Origin: Desulfurivibrio dismutans | Lineage (GTDB): Bacteria > Desulfobacterota > Desulfobulbia > Desulfobulbales > Desulfurivibrionaceae | Direction: 5' to 3' | DNA: 64,000 nucleotides | Assembly: GCF_029210385.1 (NCBI RefSeq) | Contig: NZ_JARGDQ010000007.1 | Coordinates: forward strand, 1-64,000 | In this document: one piece after another, positions 42,069 to 51,514 of the stretch | Numbering within the stretch: position 1 is the stretch's first letter | How the letters are laid out: each line of letters opens with the position of its first letter | Translations under genes and position numbers: made by a program | Notes under the pieces: generated by a model | The model's input: the letters and a program-made list of their open reading frames with translations, nothing else | Database searches by the model: none | Told to the model about the DNA's origin: nothing

Positions 42069-42108
42069 ACCGCCAACGCCACTACAAGTTGCCAAGCTGC
42101 CCCCAAAA

Positions 42109-42218
42109 GGTAAAACGGGCCGCAGTGCCACAGGTTGCGGCAAGTTGGACGACGCAGTACCCCCGGTACGCAAGCCGGCTCGATCGCCGCAAGATGTGGT
42201 GCGGCGGCCCGTTTTACC
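42109..42218. repeat. Intergenic palindrome family, copy E
   Basis: Perfect 15-bp arms are GGTAAAACGGGCCGC (42109-42123) and GCGGCCCGTTTTACC (42204-42218). The core has GGTTGCGGCAAG, GTAC...GTAC and CGATCGCCGCAAG. On the minus strand the TAA in the arm is the stop codon of ppc. Confidence 0.85.
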
Positions 42219-45111
42219 CGGTGCTCTGCATGGCGGCGGCGATGCCATTGACACTCAAAAACAAAGCATCCCACAGGGCCTCGCGCTCCTCGCCACCGGA
42301 ATCGTGGTAGCGGCGCAACAGTTCCACCTGGAGCAGGTTGAGCACGTCGGTATAGGGATTGCGCAGGGCAATGGAGCGCTGGACCTCCGGACTGCCGCCC
42401 AGCAGGTCATCCTCACCGCTCAACTCCAACAGTGCACGCCGGCCGGCGGCAAAGTCCAGACTGATCAAACGGTGAAAATCCTTTACCGCCAGATCTTTGG
42501 CCAACGCCTCGTATTCGGCGGCAATCTCCAACCGGGTGCGGCCCATCTCGCGGCGAGCGTTATCGACCAGCATCCGGAAAAAAGGCCACCGTTCATACAT
42601 CTGCGCCAAAGTCTCCCGGCCATGGTCAGTACCGGACAATTCCCCCAACGCCGCTCCCGCCCCGAACCAGCCGGGTACGATGTAACGGGTCTGGATCCAG
42701 GCAAAGACCCAGGGAATGGCCCGCAGGCCGTCGAAATCCACGTCGCCGGCGGCCTTGCGGGAAACCGGGCGGGAGGCGATGGGCAACCGGCTGATCTGCT
42801 CGATGGGGGTGACCCGGGTGTACCAGGCCCAGAATTCAGGGTTTCGCACCAGTTCCCGGTAGGCCTGCATACTGAGCCCGGCTATTTTATCCATCAGGGC
42901 GGAGAATTCCACCAGCTGCTCCGGGCTGACCTCGCTTTCAACGCCCTCCAGCCGGCCGGGATCGGCATTGGCGGCCGGTTGCCCCGCAGCACCTGCCGCC
43001 TCGGCCTTTTCCTTTTGCTCCGCAAGTACCGCCATGCGGCCCGTCGTCCTGATCATGGCATGAAAAATCTGTTCCAGATGCCGATGGGCCAAGTCGGCAA
43101 AGGCATAGCGGAAGGAAATAACCTCACCCTGCTCGGTGAAGCGGAGGCGGCCGTTATGGACCACTTCCGGCATGGCGACGATGGCCTGGCCGGAATGCCC
43201 CCCACCTCGGCCGACGGTGCCGCCCCGCCCATGAAAAAGGCGCAGGTCAACCCCGTACTGCCGGCAAACACGGCCCAAACACTCCTGGGCCTGATGCAGA
43301 GCCCAGTTGGCCATCCAATAGCCGCCGTCCTTGTTGCTGTCCGAATAACCCAACATCACCTCCTGGAAGTCGTTCTGAGCCGCTAGATGCAGGCGGTACA
43401 CCGGGTTGGCCAGCATCTTGTCCACCATCTGGCCGGACAGCTCCAGATCTTCTATGGTTTCAAACAACGGCACCAGTTGCAGCCGGCTTTCCACCCGGCC
43501 GTCGCGCAAGCGCCAGATCCCCGCCTCTTTCGCCAACAACAGCACTTCCAGCAGATCACTTACCTCGTGGGTCATGCTGATTATATAGCTGCCCACCGCC
43601 GCCGGGTCACTTCCCTGCAGTTCGCCGACCAGACTCAAGGTGGCCAGCAGATCCCGGGCCTCGGCCGGCAGTTCGCAACCTCTGGGCAACAGCGGCCGAG
43701 GATTGCTCAGTTCATTTTGGAGCAGGCCAAGACGGCGTTCTTCATCCAAGGCGGCGTAATCTTCCTCCACCCCGGCCAGGCGCAGCAACTCCGCCACTGT
43801 CTCTTCATGCACCTTACTGTGCTGACGAAAATCCAGCGCCACCAAGTGAAAGCCAAAGGTCCGCACCCGGATCAGCAGCCGCCCCAGACGGCTTTGGCTG
43901 ACCAGCCGCCCGAAGCCACTTTTTCGCAGGCTGGCGGCCAGCAGCTGCAGGTCGGCCAGAAAAGCCGGACAATCGTAAGCCCCCCCCGGCGCCATGGCCT
44001 CTCGGGGGCGGTTAATCACCTGCTGCAGCAACTTTTCCAGGCGCGCCATGATATAGCTGATCTTCAGGCGATAGGGTTCATGCTGGTAATGACGCCGCCG
44101 CTGCTCATCGATGGTCAGAATTCGGCCATCTTCTTCCAGCGAGCGGCGCAAATCCTCGGACGGCGGCGCCTGGCGGGAAGACAGACTGAGTTCCCGGCGC
44201 AGTTCGCAAAGCTCATCCAAGTAAAGCCGCAGCACCACCCGTCGCTGATAAAGATAGGTGCGGCGGCTGACTTCGGCGGTGACATTGGGGTTACCGTCCC
44301 GATCGCTGCCGATCCAGGAGCGAAAGCGGAGCAGTACCGGCAGGGTTTCCGGGCTCTCACCATAATGCCGCCAGAGAGCCGCCTGCAGATCCCGGTAAAT
44401 ACGGGGCACCGTGGCCCAGATAGCGTTGCGAACAAAATACAGCCCGCTTTCCACCTCGTCGTCCACCGTGGGGCGAGTTTGCCTGATGTCGTCGGTGGTC
44501 AGCAGCAAGCCGATCTGGTTGGAAATTTCCCCCAGCAGTTCATCCCGCTCATCGGTGGTCAGGGTTTCCCGGCGTAAGCGGCCAAGCAGGGAGGCCACCT
44601 GCTTCTGCTTGTACAGAATGCTTCGCCGCCGGGCCTCGGTGGGGTGGGCGGTCAGGGTGGGCTGAATATCCAGCCGGGAGAGCACGGACAGGGCCTGCTG
44701 CAGAGTGCAACCCTGCTCCTTGAGGCCGCGCACCGCCGCGTCGATGGTTTCCCGCCGGGACCAGGCGCCGGCCTCCTCCGGCTCACGGTAAACCCGGGTA
44801 ATCTCCATCTGTTCGACCTTGTTAACCAGATGAAAAAAAGCAGTGTAGGCGTGCAGCAGGTGCACGATCTCCCGGCAATCCAGGTCGGCAATCCGCTGCG
44901 CCGCCTGGCGGCGCAGCTCCGGTCGGTCTTCAACCATCGCCTGCTTGCAGAGCAGGCGCAAATCCTCTACCTGCTCCAGCACCGACGCGCCCCGCAATTC
45001 GCGGATAGTCCGCCCCAGCAAACGGCCCAGCAGCCCGACCTGACCAGCCAGGGTGGCCGAATCCTCCGGCTGCCAGCCGGTAAGGGTTGAAGTAAATACT
45101 CCCGTTTCCAT
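42214..45111 (-). CDS. ppc: Phosphoenolpyruvate carboxylase
   Basis: The 965-aa enzyme is the usual length for bacterial-type PEPC, which carboxylates PEP with bicarbonate to give oxaloacetate and replenishes the TCA cycle. Catalytic blocks are present: LTAHPTEARR (catalytic His, about residue 155), GYSDSNKDGGYWMANWALHQ, FHGRGGTVGRGGGHSG and the arginine-rich VFAWIQTRYIVPGWFGAGAAL. There is an Ala/Glu-rich insertion near 690-715 (EQKEKAEAAGAAGQPAANADPG). It is monocistronic. Citrate synthase, which would use its product, is encoded 13 kb away. Confidence 0.95.
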   Translation of the reverse strand: METGVFTSTLTGWQPEDSATLAGQVGLLGRLLGRTIRELRGASVLEQVEDLRLLCKQAMVEDRPELRRQAAQRIADLDCREIVHLLHAYTAFFHLVNKVEQMEITRVYREPEEAGAWSRRETIDAAVRGLKEQGCTLQQALSVLSRLDIQPTLTAHPTEARRRSILYKQKQVASLLGRLRRETLTTDERDELLGEISNQIGLLLTTDDIRQTRPTVDDEVESGLYFVRNAIWATVPRIYRDLQAALWRHYGESPETLPVLLRFRSWIGSDRDGNPNVTAEVSRRTYLYQRRVVLRLYLDELCELRRELSLSSRQAPPSEDLRRSLEEDGRILTIDEQRRRHYQHEPYRLKISYIMARLEKLLQQVINRPREAMAPGGAYDCPAFLADLQLLAASLRKSGFGRLVSQSRLGRLLIRVRTFGFHLVALDFRQHSKVHEETVAELLRLAGVEEDYAALDEERRLGLLQNELSNPRPLLPRGCELPAEARDLLATLSLVGELQGSDPAAVGSYIISMTHEVSDLLEVLLLAKEAGIWRLRDGRVESRLQLVPLFETIEDLELSGQMVDKMLANPVYRLHLAAQNDFQEVMLGYSDSNKDGGYWMANWALHQAQECLGRVCRQYGVDLRLFHGRGGTVGRGGGHSGQAIVAMPEVVHNGRLRFTEQGEVISFRYAFADLAHRHLEQIFHAMIRTTGRMAVLAEQKEKAEAAGAAGQPAANADPGRLEGVESEVSPEQLVEFSALMDKIAGLSMQAYRELVRNPEFWAWYTRVTPIEQISRLPIASRPVSRKAAGDVDFDGLRAIPWVFAWIQTRYIVPGWFGAGAALGELSGTDHGRETLAQMYERWPFFRMLVDNARREMGRTRLEIAAEYEALAKDLAVKDFHRLISLDFAAGRRALLELSGEDDLLGGSPEVQRSIALRNPYTDVLNLLQVELLRRYHDSGGEEREALWDALFLSVNGIAAAMQSTG

Positions 45112-45313
45112 ATTTTTATGCCTCTGTAGTTTTTACGATACCCTGCCCTGTTTTCGGCCAAACGCTCCATTCTACAGCACTCTTTTCCGAAAGTCAGCCG
45201 GATTGTCGAGCCGGATCAGGGCCCCGTCATAGTCGCACCTGGACGGGGGCCGAGAACCCCGATGCCGCAACCAATGACTTTGGCGGATCCTGGCCGATCC
45301 CTGGCGACGAAAC

Positions 45314-47428
45314 TCAGGCGATCAGCACAGCGGCGGCAAATTCCACCACCTGCAGACGCGCCCCCCGCACCGCCACCGCTTTGGTTTCGTCGATAATATC
45401 CGCCGGCGAAACGGCGGCGGTATCGATCAGTTGCCGCCAGCGCCGGCCGGCGGGCGGGGAAGGGAGGGAAAAGGTGCGGGGTTCGGCGGCGGCGTTGAAC
45501 ATGAAAAAAAAGTCCGGCTCCCCCCGACCGCCGTGCAACTGATAGGCCAGCACCCGGGCCTCGGCGGACCAGTCCTGCTGGCCCGGGGTCAAAGACTGCC
45601 AGCTGATCTCCGCCGGGCCGGCGGCCGGATCCGGGGCGAAAAAACTATCCCGCCGAAAGAGACTGTATTGCCGCCGTAGGGCAATCAGCCGCCGAAAAAA
45701 GCGCAGCAAATCACCGTTCTGTTCGGCCAGATCCCAGTTGAGCCAGGAAATTTCATTGTCCTGGCAGTAGGCGTTGTTGTTGCCCTGCTGGCTGCGGCCG
45801 AATTCATCACCGGCCAGCAGCAGCGGCACTCCCTGCGAGAGCAGCAGGATCACCGCCGCGGTGCGCGTACGCCGATGGCGCAGGGCCAGCACGGCAGGGT
45901 CGCTGGTTTCCCCTTCCACCCCGGAATTCCAGGAGATGTTGTGGTTGTCGCCATCGCGATCATCTTCGCCATTGGCCAGGTTGTGCTTGTGGTTATAACT
46001 GACCAGATCATGCAGGGTAAAACCGTCGTGGCTGGTAATAAAGTTGATGGAGTTGACCGGTTTGCGCCCGTTATGGGCATAGAGATCGGAACTGCCAGCG
46101 ATCCGGGTGGCCAGGGGGGCCACGCTGCTGCTGTGGCCACAGAGGAAACGGCGAACGTCGTCACGGAAACGGCCGTTGAGTTCGGCCCAGCGGTGGTGCG
46201 AGGAAAAGGCTCCCACTTGGTAAAGGCCGGCGGCATCCCAGGCCTCGGCAATGATCTTGGTTTTAGCCAAGATGGGGTCCTCGGCGATTTTTTCCACCAT
46301 GGGCGGGTTGGCCAGCACTTCGCCGTCCATGCCGCGACCCATGATGGAGGCCAGATCGAAGCGAAAACCGTCCACGTGCATCTCCATGACCCAATAGCGC
46401 AGGCAGTCCATGATCACATGGCGCACCCAGGGGTGGTTGCAGTTGACGGTGTTGCCGCAGCCGGAAAAGTTAAGGTATTCCCGGGTAACCGGATCCAGCA
46501 GGTAATAGATGGTGTTGTCGATGCCCCGGAAACTGATGGTAGGCCCGTCGGCGCCGCCCTCGGCGGTATGGTTGTAAACCACATCCAGGATCACCTCGAT
46601 GCCGGCGGCGTGCAGGGCCTTGACCATTTCCTTGAACTCGCGCACCTGGTTACCGTTGCGCCCATTAACCGCGTAGGCCGCCTTGGGAGCAAAAAAAGCC
46701 AGCGGCGAATAACCCCAGAAATTTTTCAGCGCCTCCCCGGTCACCGGGTTAACCCGGGTGTTTTCCAGCTCATTGAACTCGGCCACCGGCAACAGCTGCA
46801 CGGCGGTGACCCCCAATTGCTTGAGATAAGGAATTTTTTCCGCCAGCCCCCGGTAAGTGCCGGGATGCTCGACCCCGGCCGAGGGATGACAGGTGTAGCC
46901 CCGCACATGCAGCTCATAAATGATGCTTTCTTCCAGAGGGATATTGAGTGGCCGATCACCTCCCCAGTCGAAATCGTCTTCGATATAGAGGCAACGGCGC
47001 TGAAAGCTGGCCAGAGGATCCACTCGGCGGCCCTTGCGACGATAGGCCACCCCCCAGTCCGAACCGCCGGTGAGAGCTTTGGCATAGGGGTCCAGCAAAA
47101 CCTGTTCCGGTTGAAAGAAATGTCCCTCCCCTTGCGGGTCGTAAGGACCGTGCAAACGGAACCCATAGCGCAGCGACGGGTCAAAATCCTTGACCAGGAT
47201 ATGCCAGACCTCCCCGGTACGATTAAATTCCGGATCCAGCACCAGCTCCGCCACCGGCTCCTCAGCGTTGGTCCGGAAAAAGACCAGGGAAACGGCCTCG
47301 GTATGGCGTGAAAAGAGGGCGAAGTTATAGCCCATGGGGGTCCTGCTGACCCCCATGGGCAAGGGCGAACCGCAGGAGGTGTGGGGGGCCAGCGCCAGCC
47401 CGGGCTTGACGGTTGCTTTACCTTTCAT
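45314..47428 (-). CDS. glgX: Glycogen debranching enzyme (isoamylase type, GlgX/TreX)
   Basis: The product is about 704 aa. A CBM48-like N-terminal domain (PLPMGVSRTPMGYNFALFSRHTEAVSLVFF) is followed by the GH13 barrel with the usual blocks: DVVYNHTAEGG, DGFRFDLASIMGR (nucleophile Asp), IIAEAWDAAGLYQVG (acid/base Glu) and FITSHDGFTLHDLVSYN. A C-terminal beta domain ends at residue 704. It cleaves alpha-1,6 branches of glycogen. The start is uncertain: an ATG (47428) lies 15 nt after AAGGAG, and a GTG at 47440 lies closer to it. The gene is divergent from a small membrane-protein gene. No other glycogen genes are in the window. Confidence 0.92.
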   Translation of the reverse strand: MKGKATVKPGLALAPHTSCGSPLPMGVSRTPMGYNFALFSRHTEAVSLVFFRTNAEEPVAELVLDPEFNRTGEVWHILVKDFDPSLRYGFRLHGPYDPQGEGHFFQPEQVLLDPYAKALTGGSDWGVAYRRKGRRVDPLASFQRRCLYIEDDFDWGGDRPLNIPLEESIIYELHVRGYTCHPSAGVEHPGTYRGLAEKIPYLKQLGVTAVQLLPVAEFNELENTRVNPVTGEALKNFWGYSPLAFFAPKAAYAVNGRNGNQVREFKEMVKALHAAGIEVILDVVYNHTAEGGADGPTISFRGIDNTIYYLLDPVTREYLNFSGCGNTVNCNHPWVRHVIMDCLRYWVMEMHVDGFRFDLASIMGRGMDGEVLANPPMVEKIAEDPILAKTKIIAEAWDAAGLYQVGAFSSHHRWAELNGRFRDDVRRFLCGHSSSVAPLATRIAGSSDLYAHNGRKPVNSINFITSHDGFTLHDLVSYNHKHNLANGEDDRDGDNHNISWNSGVEGETSDPAVLALRHRRTRTAAVILLLSQGVPLLLAGDEFGRSQQGNNNAYCQDNEISWLNWDLAEQNGDLLRFFRRLIALRRQYSLFRRDSFFAPDPAAGPAEISWQSLTPGQQDWSAEARVLAYQLHGGRGEPDFFFMFNAAAEPRTFSLPSPPAGRRWRQLIDTAAVSPADIIDETKAVAVRGARLQVVEFAAAVLIA

Positions 47429-47466
47429 GGTTGTTTTCACCAACTCCTTAGGTTAAGATTTCTCCC

Positions 47467-47700
47467 ATGAACCGTTCCCTGGCCCTGGTCCTGCTGATCC
47501 TGATGGCAATCATACTGCTGCACAGCCTTTACTCCTTTTACCACGGTCGTTTAGCCGAGGCCATGGTCATGTATCCTTTGCTGGTAGTCTGTTACCTGGT
47601 TTTTCTGGGGCGGGGCAAATGGAAGCTGAAAGCCGGGACCGAAGACGCGGCCGACCGACCGGCTGGCAAGTCCCCGGATGATCCGCCAAAAAACTCCTGA
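47467..47700 (+). CDS. Small two-helix membrane protein
   Basis: The 77-aa hypothetical protein has two membrane helices (LALVLLILMAIILLHSLYSF, about 5-24; MVMYPLLVVCYLVFLG, about 33-49). A hydrophilic, charged tail rich in Asp, Ala and Pro follows, which is probably cytosolic. I recognise no family. It starts close to the divergent glgX start and ends 36 nt before the next, convergent small gene. Confidence 0.6.
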   Translation: MNRSLALVLLILMAIILLHSLYSFYHGRLAEAMVMYPLLVVCYLVFLGRGKWKLKAGTEDAADRPAGKSPDDPPKNS

Positions 47701-47736
47701 ATAGAATCTCCCCGGACGCTGGTCCATTGACGGAAC

Positions 47737-47937
47737 CTACCCCCAGCGGCCACCACCCATGTGTCCGCCGAAGCCGCCGAACACCCCTCCCATGACAGCA
47801 AAAAACAACGAGACAATGACAAAAATTATAATCATCGCCGGAATGGCGGCTATCGACCATTTCACCATAAAAATCACCATGGACCAGAACGGCATCCCGA
47901 TGTCAACCACCACCACCTGATTACTTTTACTCTCCAT
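47737..47937 (-). CDS. Small glycine-rich membrane protein
   Basis: The 66-aa protein starts at the ATG at 47937, which has GGAGGA 8-10 nt upstream. One or two membrane helices (FWSMVIFMVKWSIAAIPAMIIIFVIVSLFFAV, about 15-46) are followed by a Gly/Phe/His-rich tail, GGVFGGFGGHMGGGRWG. I recognise no family. The gene is short, but its membrane character and ribosome site make it credible. Confidence 0.6.
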   Translation of the reverse strand: MESKSNQVVVVDIGMPFWSMVIFMVKWSIAAIPAMIIIFVIVSLFFAVMGGVFGGFGGHMGGGRWG

Positions 47938-48074
47938 AACCGGCTCCTCCACATTTTTTTACTGGTCAGACGTCAACCCATCACCACGCTGTAACAGGCT
48001 CTCCGGCTGCATAAACGGGTCATTTCCTCTGTCTTCCAGGTTACAATTTATATTTTACCAAGCCAAACAAAACC

Positions 48075-48102
48075 TTGCCTCAGCGGCCAATATGCATATA
48101 AT
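48075..48102 (+). promoter_or_regulatory. Promoter overlapping a triple ATATGC motif
   Basis: TTGCCT (48075-48080) and TATAAT (48097-48102) are spaced by 16 nt. ATATGC occurs at 48090, 48107 and 48117, covering the -10 box and the likely start site, which suggests an operator. The AT-rich patch stands out from its surroundings. Confidence 0.5.
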
Positions 48103-48208
48103 AACTATATGCAAATATATGCGATTGATCCATGAAACCTAGAACTTTCATAGTAAAACGGTTGTCGCTTATTAGCAGCAGCCACCAACTACTCTAAAGG
48201 AGGCCAAT

Positions 48209-49147
48209 ATGGGACTGGCAGAAAAACTGGGGGCCAACGCCCCGACGGAATTCGGCATTGACTGGGATATCACCCCGGCGGACACCTTCGGCATCTTTGA
48301 AAGCTGGGGCGGCAAACTGCGCATCCGCAGTAAAAACGAGCGTTATTACTATTTTTATATCGACGGCTGGGCCGACCCGCCCCGTTTGCTCTTCATGGAG
48401 CGTGGGGTGAAGCACGCTCGGGTGTTGGCTCACATCATGGCCCCGCAGGAAATGGTCGACGCCTGCGTGGCCAGCCAGGGCAAGGGTTTACTGGACAAAC
48501 ACTACGCCATCAACGAGGAGTTGAAGCAGTGGCTGATGACCAACGTGCTGGAGGGTGGCCCCACCTCGCTGGTGGTGCCCTGTGAGCCCGAGGAACAAAA
48601 GGAGTCCACCGCCACCGGCCTGCCTGGCCTTACCGAATTGCCGACGCCGCGTGAGCTTTTGCCGTTGCGTCGCACCCCGACTTTCATTAATGAAGAAGCG
48701 ATTCCGGAACTGTTCAAAAAGTTCGACTTTTTCGACACCCAGCGGCATCCGGAAGGCCGCTGCCGGGCCCTGCTGGTGGACAACGGCGACGGCCTGACGG
48801 TGAGTGATTTAAGAGGCGGAGTCATGTGGCAGCGGGGTGGTTGCGATATCACCAATCATCGTCATGTGGCGGAATATATTGACGAACTCAACCGGCAAAA
48901 GTTCGCCGGCTACGACGACTGGCGGCTGCCCACCATGGAAGAGTCCATGGCCCTGCTGGGCCCGGAACGTAACCGCAAAGGGCTGCTGATCTCCCAGGCC
49001 TTTTCCCAGGAACAGCCTTTTATCTTTTTGGCCGACCAGCGCAAGCCCGGCGGCTACTGGTTCATCGACTTTAAACAGGGCACGGTTTTCTGGGCCTCCG
49101 GCACTATCCCCGGCGGTTTTGGGCGGGCGGTCAGGGGTCTGCGGTAA
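48209..49147 (+). CDS. DUF1566 (Lcl C-terminal domain) protein
   Basis: The 312-aa protein has no signal peptide. The first 120 residues (TFGIFESWGGKLRIRSKNERYYYF, then VKHARVLAHIMAPQEMVDACVASQGK) look like a domain shared by related Desulfobacterota proteins that I cannot name. The last 140 residues match DUF1566/Lcl: LTVSDLRGGVMWQRGG, FAGYDDWRLPTMEESMALL, and YWFIDFKQGTVFWA. The function is unknown; related domains occur in surface and stress proteins. AAGGAGG precedes the ATG, and a promoter with repeated ATATGC motifs lies upstream. Its end overlaps the convergent phosphatase gene by about 17 nt. Confidence 0.78.
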   Translation: MGLAEKLGANAPTEFGIDWDITPADTFGIFESWGGKLRIRSKNERYYYFYIDGWADPPRLLFMERGVKHARVLAHIMAPQEMVDACVASQGKGLLDKHYAINEELKQWLMTNVLEGGPTSLVVPCEPEEQKESTATGLPGLTELPTPRELLPLRRTPTFINEEAIPELFKKFDFFDTQRHPEGRCRALLVDNGDGLTVSDLRGGVMWQRGGCDITNHRHVAEYIDELNRQKFAGYDDWRLPTMEESMALLGPERNRKGLLISQAFSQEQPFIFLADQRKPGGYWFIDFKQGTVFWASGTIPGGFGRAVRGLR

Positions 49148-50084
49148 GGAAAGGCATGATCAGGGGCTGGTAATGGGCCAGCCCCTCCAGCACGCCGGCG
49201 GCGTAGTTGCCGTTCATTCCCAGCAAACCGCCGGCGGCGCAATACAGACTATGTTCCCGACCGGCTTCTTTAACCCTGGCCATGGCTTCGCGGCGGACCT
49301 CCGCCGGGGCGTTGGCCACCAGCACCGCATTCAACTCACTGGCCAGCACATCAAGATCGTTGCCGGAATCACCGGCAAAGACGGTATTGGCCGGGGTAAA
49401 GCCCAGGTGCCGCATCAGAAAGCGGATGGCCGCCAGTTTACCAGCCCCCGCCGGGAGGACATCGAGCAGTCCCAGCTGGCGTTCTTCATCCACGCTCCAG
49501 ACCAGGCGGCTTTTAAGGCCAGCCTGGGCCAGTCGACGGCGGATGGCAGTGAGCAGTTCCTCCCGGCCGGGGTCAGCCGCCTGCTCCTGCCCGATTGCCC
49601 CCGCGGCATCTCCGTCACCCTTGGCCGCACTTCCCGATCGGTCAAAACTGGCCGGGGTGTAGTAGCTGAGCTTGCAGTGATTCTGTTTTTCCGGCTCCTG
49701 CCGCCGGATCTCCGGCCACCCTGCCAGCAGAGGTGACAGCAGGGAAGCCAGTTCCCGGCCGTCCAGGCCGCGCCAGTCGGTGCTGATCTCCTGGCGCCAG
49801 GCAGGCCACTCCTCCCAGGCAGTGTTGTGGCCGGACTGATAAATGGTGGTGCCGACATCGCCGATGGCATAATCGGGGCGGGGAATGTCGTACTCGGCCA
49901 CCGCCGCGTTGAGCAACGCAAGATGCCGGCCACTGACGTAAACGATGGTTACCTCGGGCCGCCGGGCCAGGCGGCGCAGCAGCGGCCGGGCCAGCGGGGA
50001 TTCCGGCTGGGGCCCGTTGGGGAGAATGGTCCGATCCAGATCGGAGCACAAAAGCACTCCGGTCTGGCAAGCTGTGTGGTTCAT
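49131..50084 (-). CDS. HAD-family sugar phosphatase, sucrose-phosphatase-like
   Basis: The 317-aa protein from the ATG at 50084 has an S6PP/Cof-like HAD layout. The nucleophile motif is LLCSDLDRTILPN (D-x-D, about residue 15). Motif II is VYVSGRH, followed by YAIGDVGTTIYQSG. The closing GDSGNDLDVLAS (about 250) holds the metal-binding Asp pair. Such enzymes remove phosphate from sucrose-6-P, glucosyl-glycerol-P or similar osmolytes. No partner glycosyltransferase is adjacent, so the substrate is open. An in-frame extension reaching 50786 overlaps mltB and is not coding. Confidence 0.87.
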   Translation of the reverse strand: MNHTACQTGVLLCSDLDRTILPNGPQPESPLARPLLRRLARRPEVTIVYVSGRHLALLNAAVAEYDIPRPDYAIGDVGTTIYQSGHNTAWEEWPAWRQEISTDWRGLDGRELASLLSPLLAGWPEIRRQEPEKQNHCKLSYYTPASFDRSGSAAKGDGDAAGAIGQEQAADPGREELLTAIRRRLAQAGLKSRLVWSVDEERQLGLLDVLPAGAGKLAAIRFLMRHLGFTPANTVFAGDSGNDLDVLASELNAVLVANAPAEVRREAMARVKEAGREHSLYCAAGGLLGMNGNYAAGVLEGLAHYQPLIMPFLTADP

Positions 50085-50352
50085 CTGGGCACCTCGGCTA
50101 TTTTGTCTTTTTTGGCCCCTTGGGCCCGGCTCCGGTGCCGGCAGGTAAAATTTTTCCTGCGTCACCGGAGGGGAAAAGGACAGCAACAAATAACAACAAA
50201 AATTGTTGGGTTTGCAAAAGCCGCACCTTGGCTTTGCCCTTGCCCGGCGCGGCAGAATCGGTGATAATGAAGGCTTGTCGGCTTCGTCACTGGAGACGGG
50301 AGCGGCGGCAAGGCCACCACACACAGAAAAGCACCAAACATGAGGCACTAGC

Positions 50353-51342
50353 ATGAAAAAGCAGGGACTGGCGATGCTCCTGATCGCCTTGTTGATGTTA
50401 ACCGGCCCGCTGGCCGCCGTTACCGAAGCCGCCGAGCAACCCTTTGCGAAGTGGCTGGAAGATTTGCAGGCCGAAGCCCGTGAGCGGGGTATCAGCTCCG
50501 CCACCCTGGATGCGGCCCTCACCGGCATCGAACCCATTCCCCGGGTGATTGAACTGGATCGGCAGCAGCCGGAGTTTACCCTGACCTTTGAGGAGTACCG
50601 GCAGCGGGTGGTGCCGCAATCGCGCATCGATATGGGACGCCGGCTGCTGGCCGAACACCGGGAACTGCTGGAGGAGATTGGCCGCGAGTTTCGGGTCCAA
50701 CCCCGTTTCATCGTCGCCCTGTGGGGCATCGAAACCGATTTCGGCCGGATAACCGGCGGTTTTCCGGTGATCAACGCCCTGGCCACCCTGGCCCATGACG
50801 GCCGTCGCAGTAGTTATTTCCGCAGCGAACTGCTCAACGCCCTGCAGATTTTGGACGAAGGCCACATCAGCCCCGATGCAATGAAGGGGTCATGGGCCGG
50901 CGCCATGGGCCAGAGCCAGTTCATGCCCTCGAGTTTCCTCAACTTCGCGGTTGATTACGACGGCGACGGCCGCCGGGACATCTGGCACACCAGGGCCGAT
51001 GTCTTCGCCTCGGCTGCCAACTACCTGGCCAAATCCGGCTGGCGTGACGACCAGACCTGGGGCCGACGGGTAACGCTGCCGGCCAACTTCGACCGCAGCC
51101 TGGCCGGGCTGGACACCCGCAAGCGCATCGGCCAGTGGCAGGAGTTGGGAATCCGCCGCCCGGACGGTTCGGCCCTGCCCGGCCGCCAGTTGCCGGCCTC
51201 CATCATCATTCCCGACCAGGAGAACCACCCGGACATGGCCTTCATGGTGTATGAAAACTTCCGCACCACCCTGAAGTGGAACCGTTCCAACTACTTCGCC
51301 CTGGCGGTGGGGCTGCTCTCCGACGCCATCGCCGAACAGTAA
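50353..51342 (+). CDS. mltB: Membrane-bound lytic murein transglycosylase B family
   Basis: The 329-aa protein has a signal peptide (LAMLLIALLMLTGPLAAVTEA). A lipobox is not evident, so it may be periplasmic and soluble. The catalytic domain has LWGIETDFGRITGGFPVINALATLAHD (catalytic Glu in GIETDFG, about residue 128), GSWAGAMGQSQFMPSSFLNFAVDYDGDG, and the C-terminal NFRTTLKWNRSNYFALAVGLLSD. MltB cleaves peptidoglycan to 1,6-anhydromuropeptides. Its stop codon TAA is the outer TAA of palindrome copy F. Confidence 0.93.
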   Translation: MKKQGLAMLLIALLMLTGPLAAVTEAAEQPFAKWLEDLQAEARERGISSATLDAALTGIEPIPRVIELDRQQPEFTLTFEEYRQRVVPQSRIDMGRRLLAEHRELLEEIGREFRVQPRFIVALWGIETDFGRITGGFPVINALATLAHDGRRSSYFRSELLNALQILDEGHISPDAMKGSWAGAMGQSQFMPSSFLNFAVDYDGDGRRDIWHTRADVFASAANYLAKSGWRDDQTWGRRVTLPANFDRSLAGLDTRKRIGQWQELGIRRPDGSALPGRQLPASIIIPDQENHPDMAFMVYENFRTTLKWNRSNYFALAVGLLSDAIAEQ

Positions 51343-51489
51343 ACGTTCAGCCGCACCCCACCTTCGGGCGATCAGCCAAGCTTACGTACACGGGGTACGC
51401 GGCACTTGGCTGCTTGCCCGAATCTGGGGCACGGCTGAACGCTTACAGCCCGTTAAGTCAGCAGGTTAGTACCCCTGGCGAACGGTTAC
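51339..51489. repeat. Intergenic palindrome family, extended copy F
   Basis: Outer arms are GTAAACGTTCAGCCG (51339-51353) and CGGCTGAACGCTTAC (51432-51446), with one mismatch. A second module, CAGCCCGTTAAGTCAGCAG...GAACGGTTAC, follows to 51489. The core keeps the GTAC...GTAC apex. The TAA at 51340-51342 is the stop codon of mltB. Confidence 0.82.
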
Positions 51490-51514
51490 GCCGAATAAAA
51501 CAGGCGGCACACCG

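Noticed and set aside
50085-50786. An N-terminal extension of the HAD phosphatase on the minus strand.
   Set aside because: It overlaps mltB on the other strand, has no family match, and the motif-bearing domain begins at 50084.
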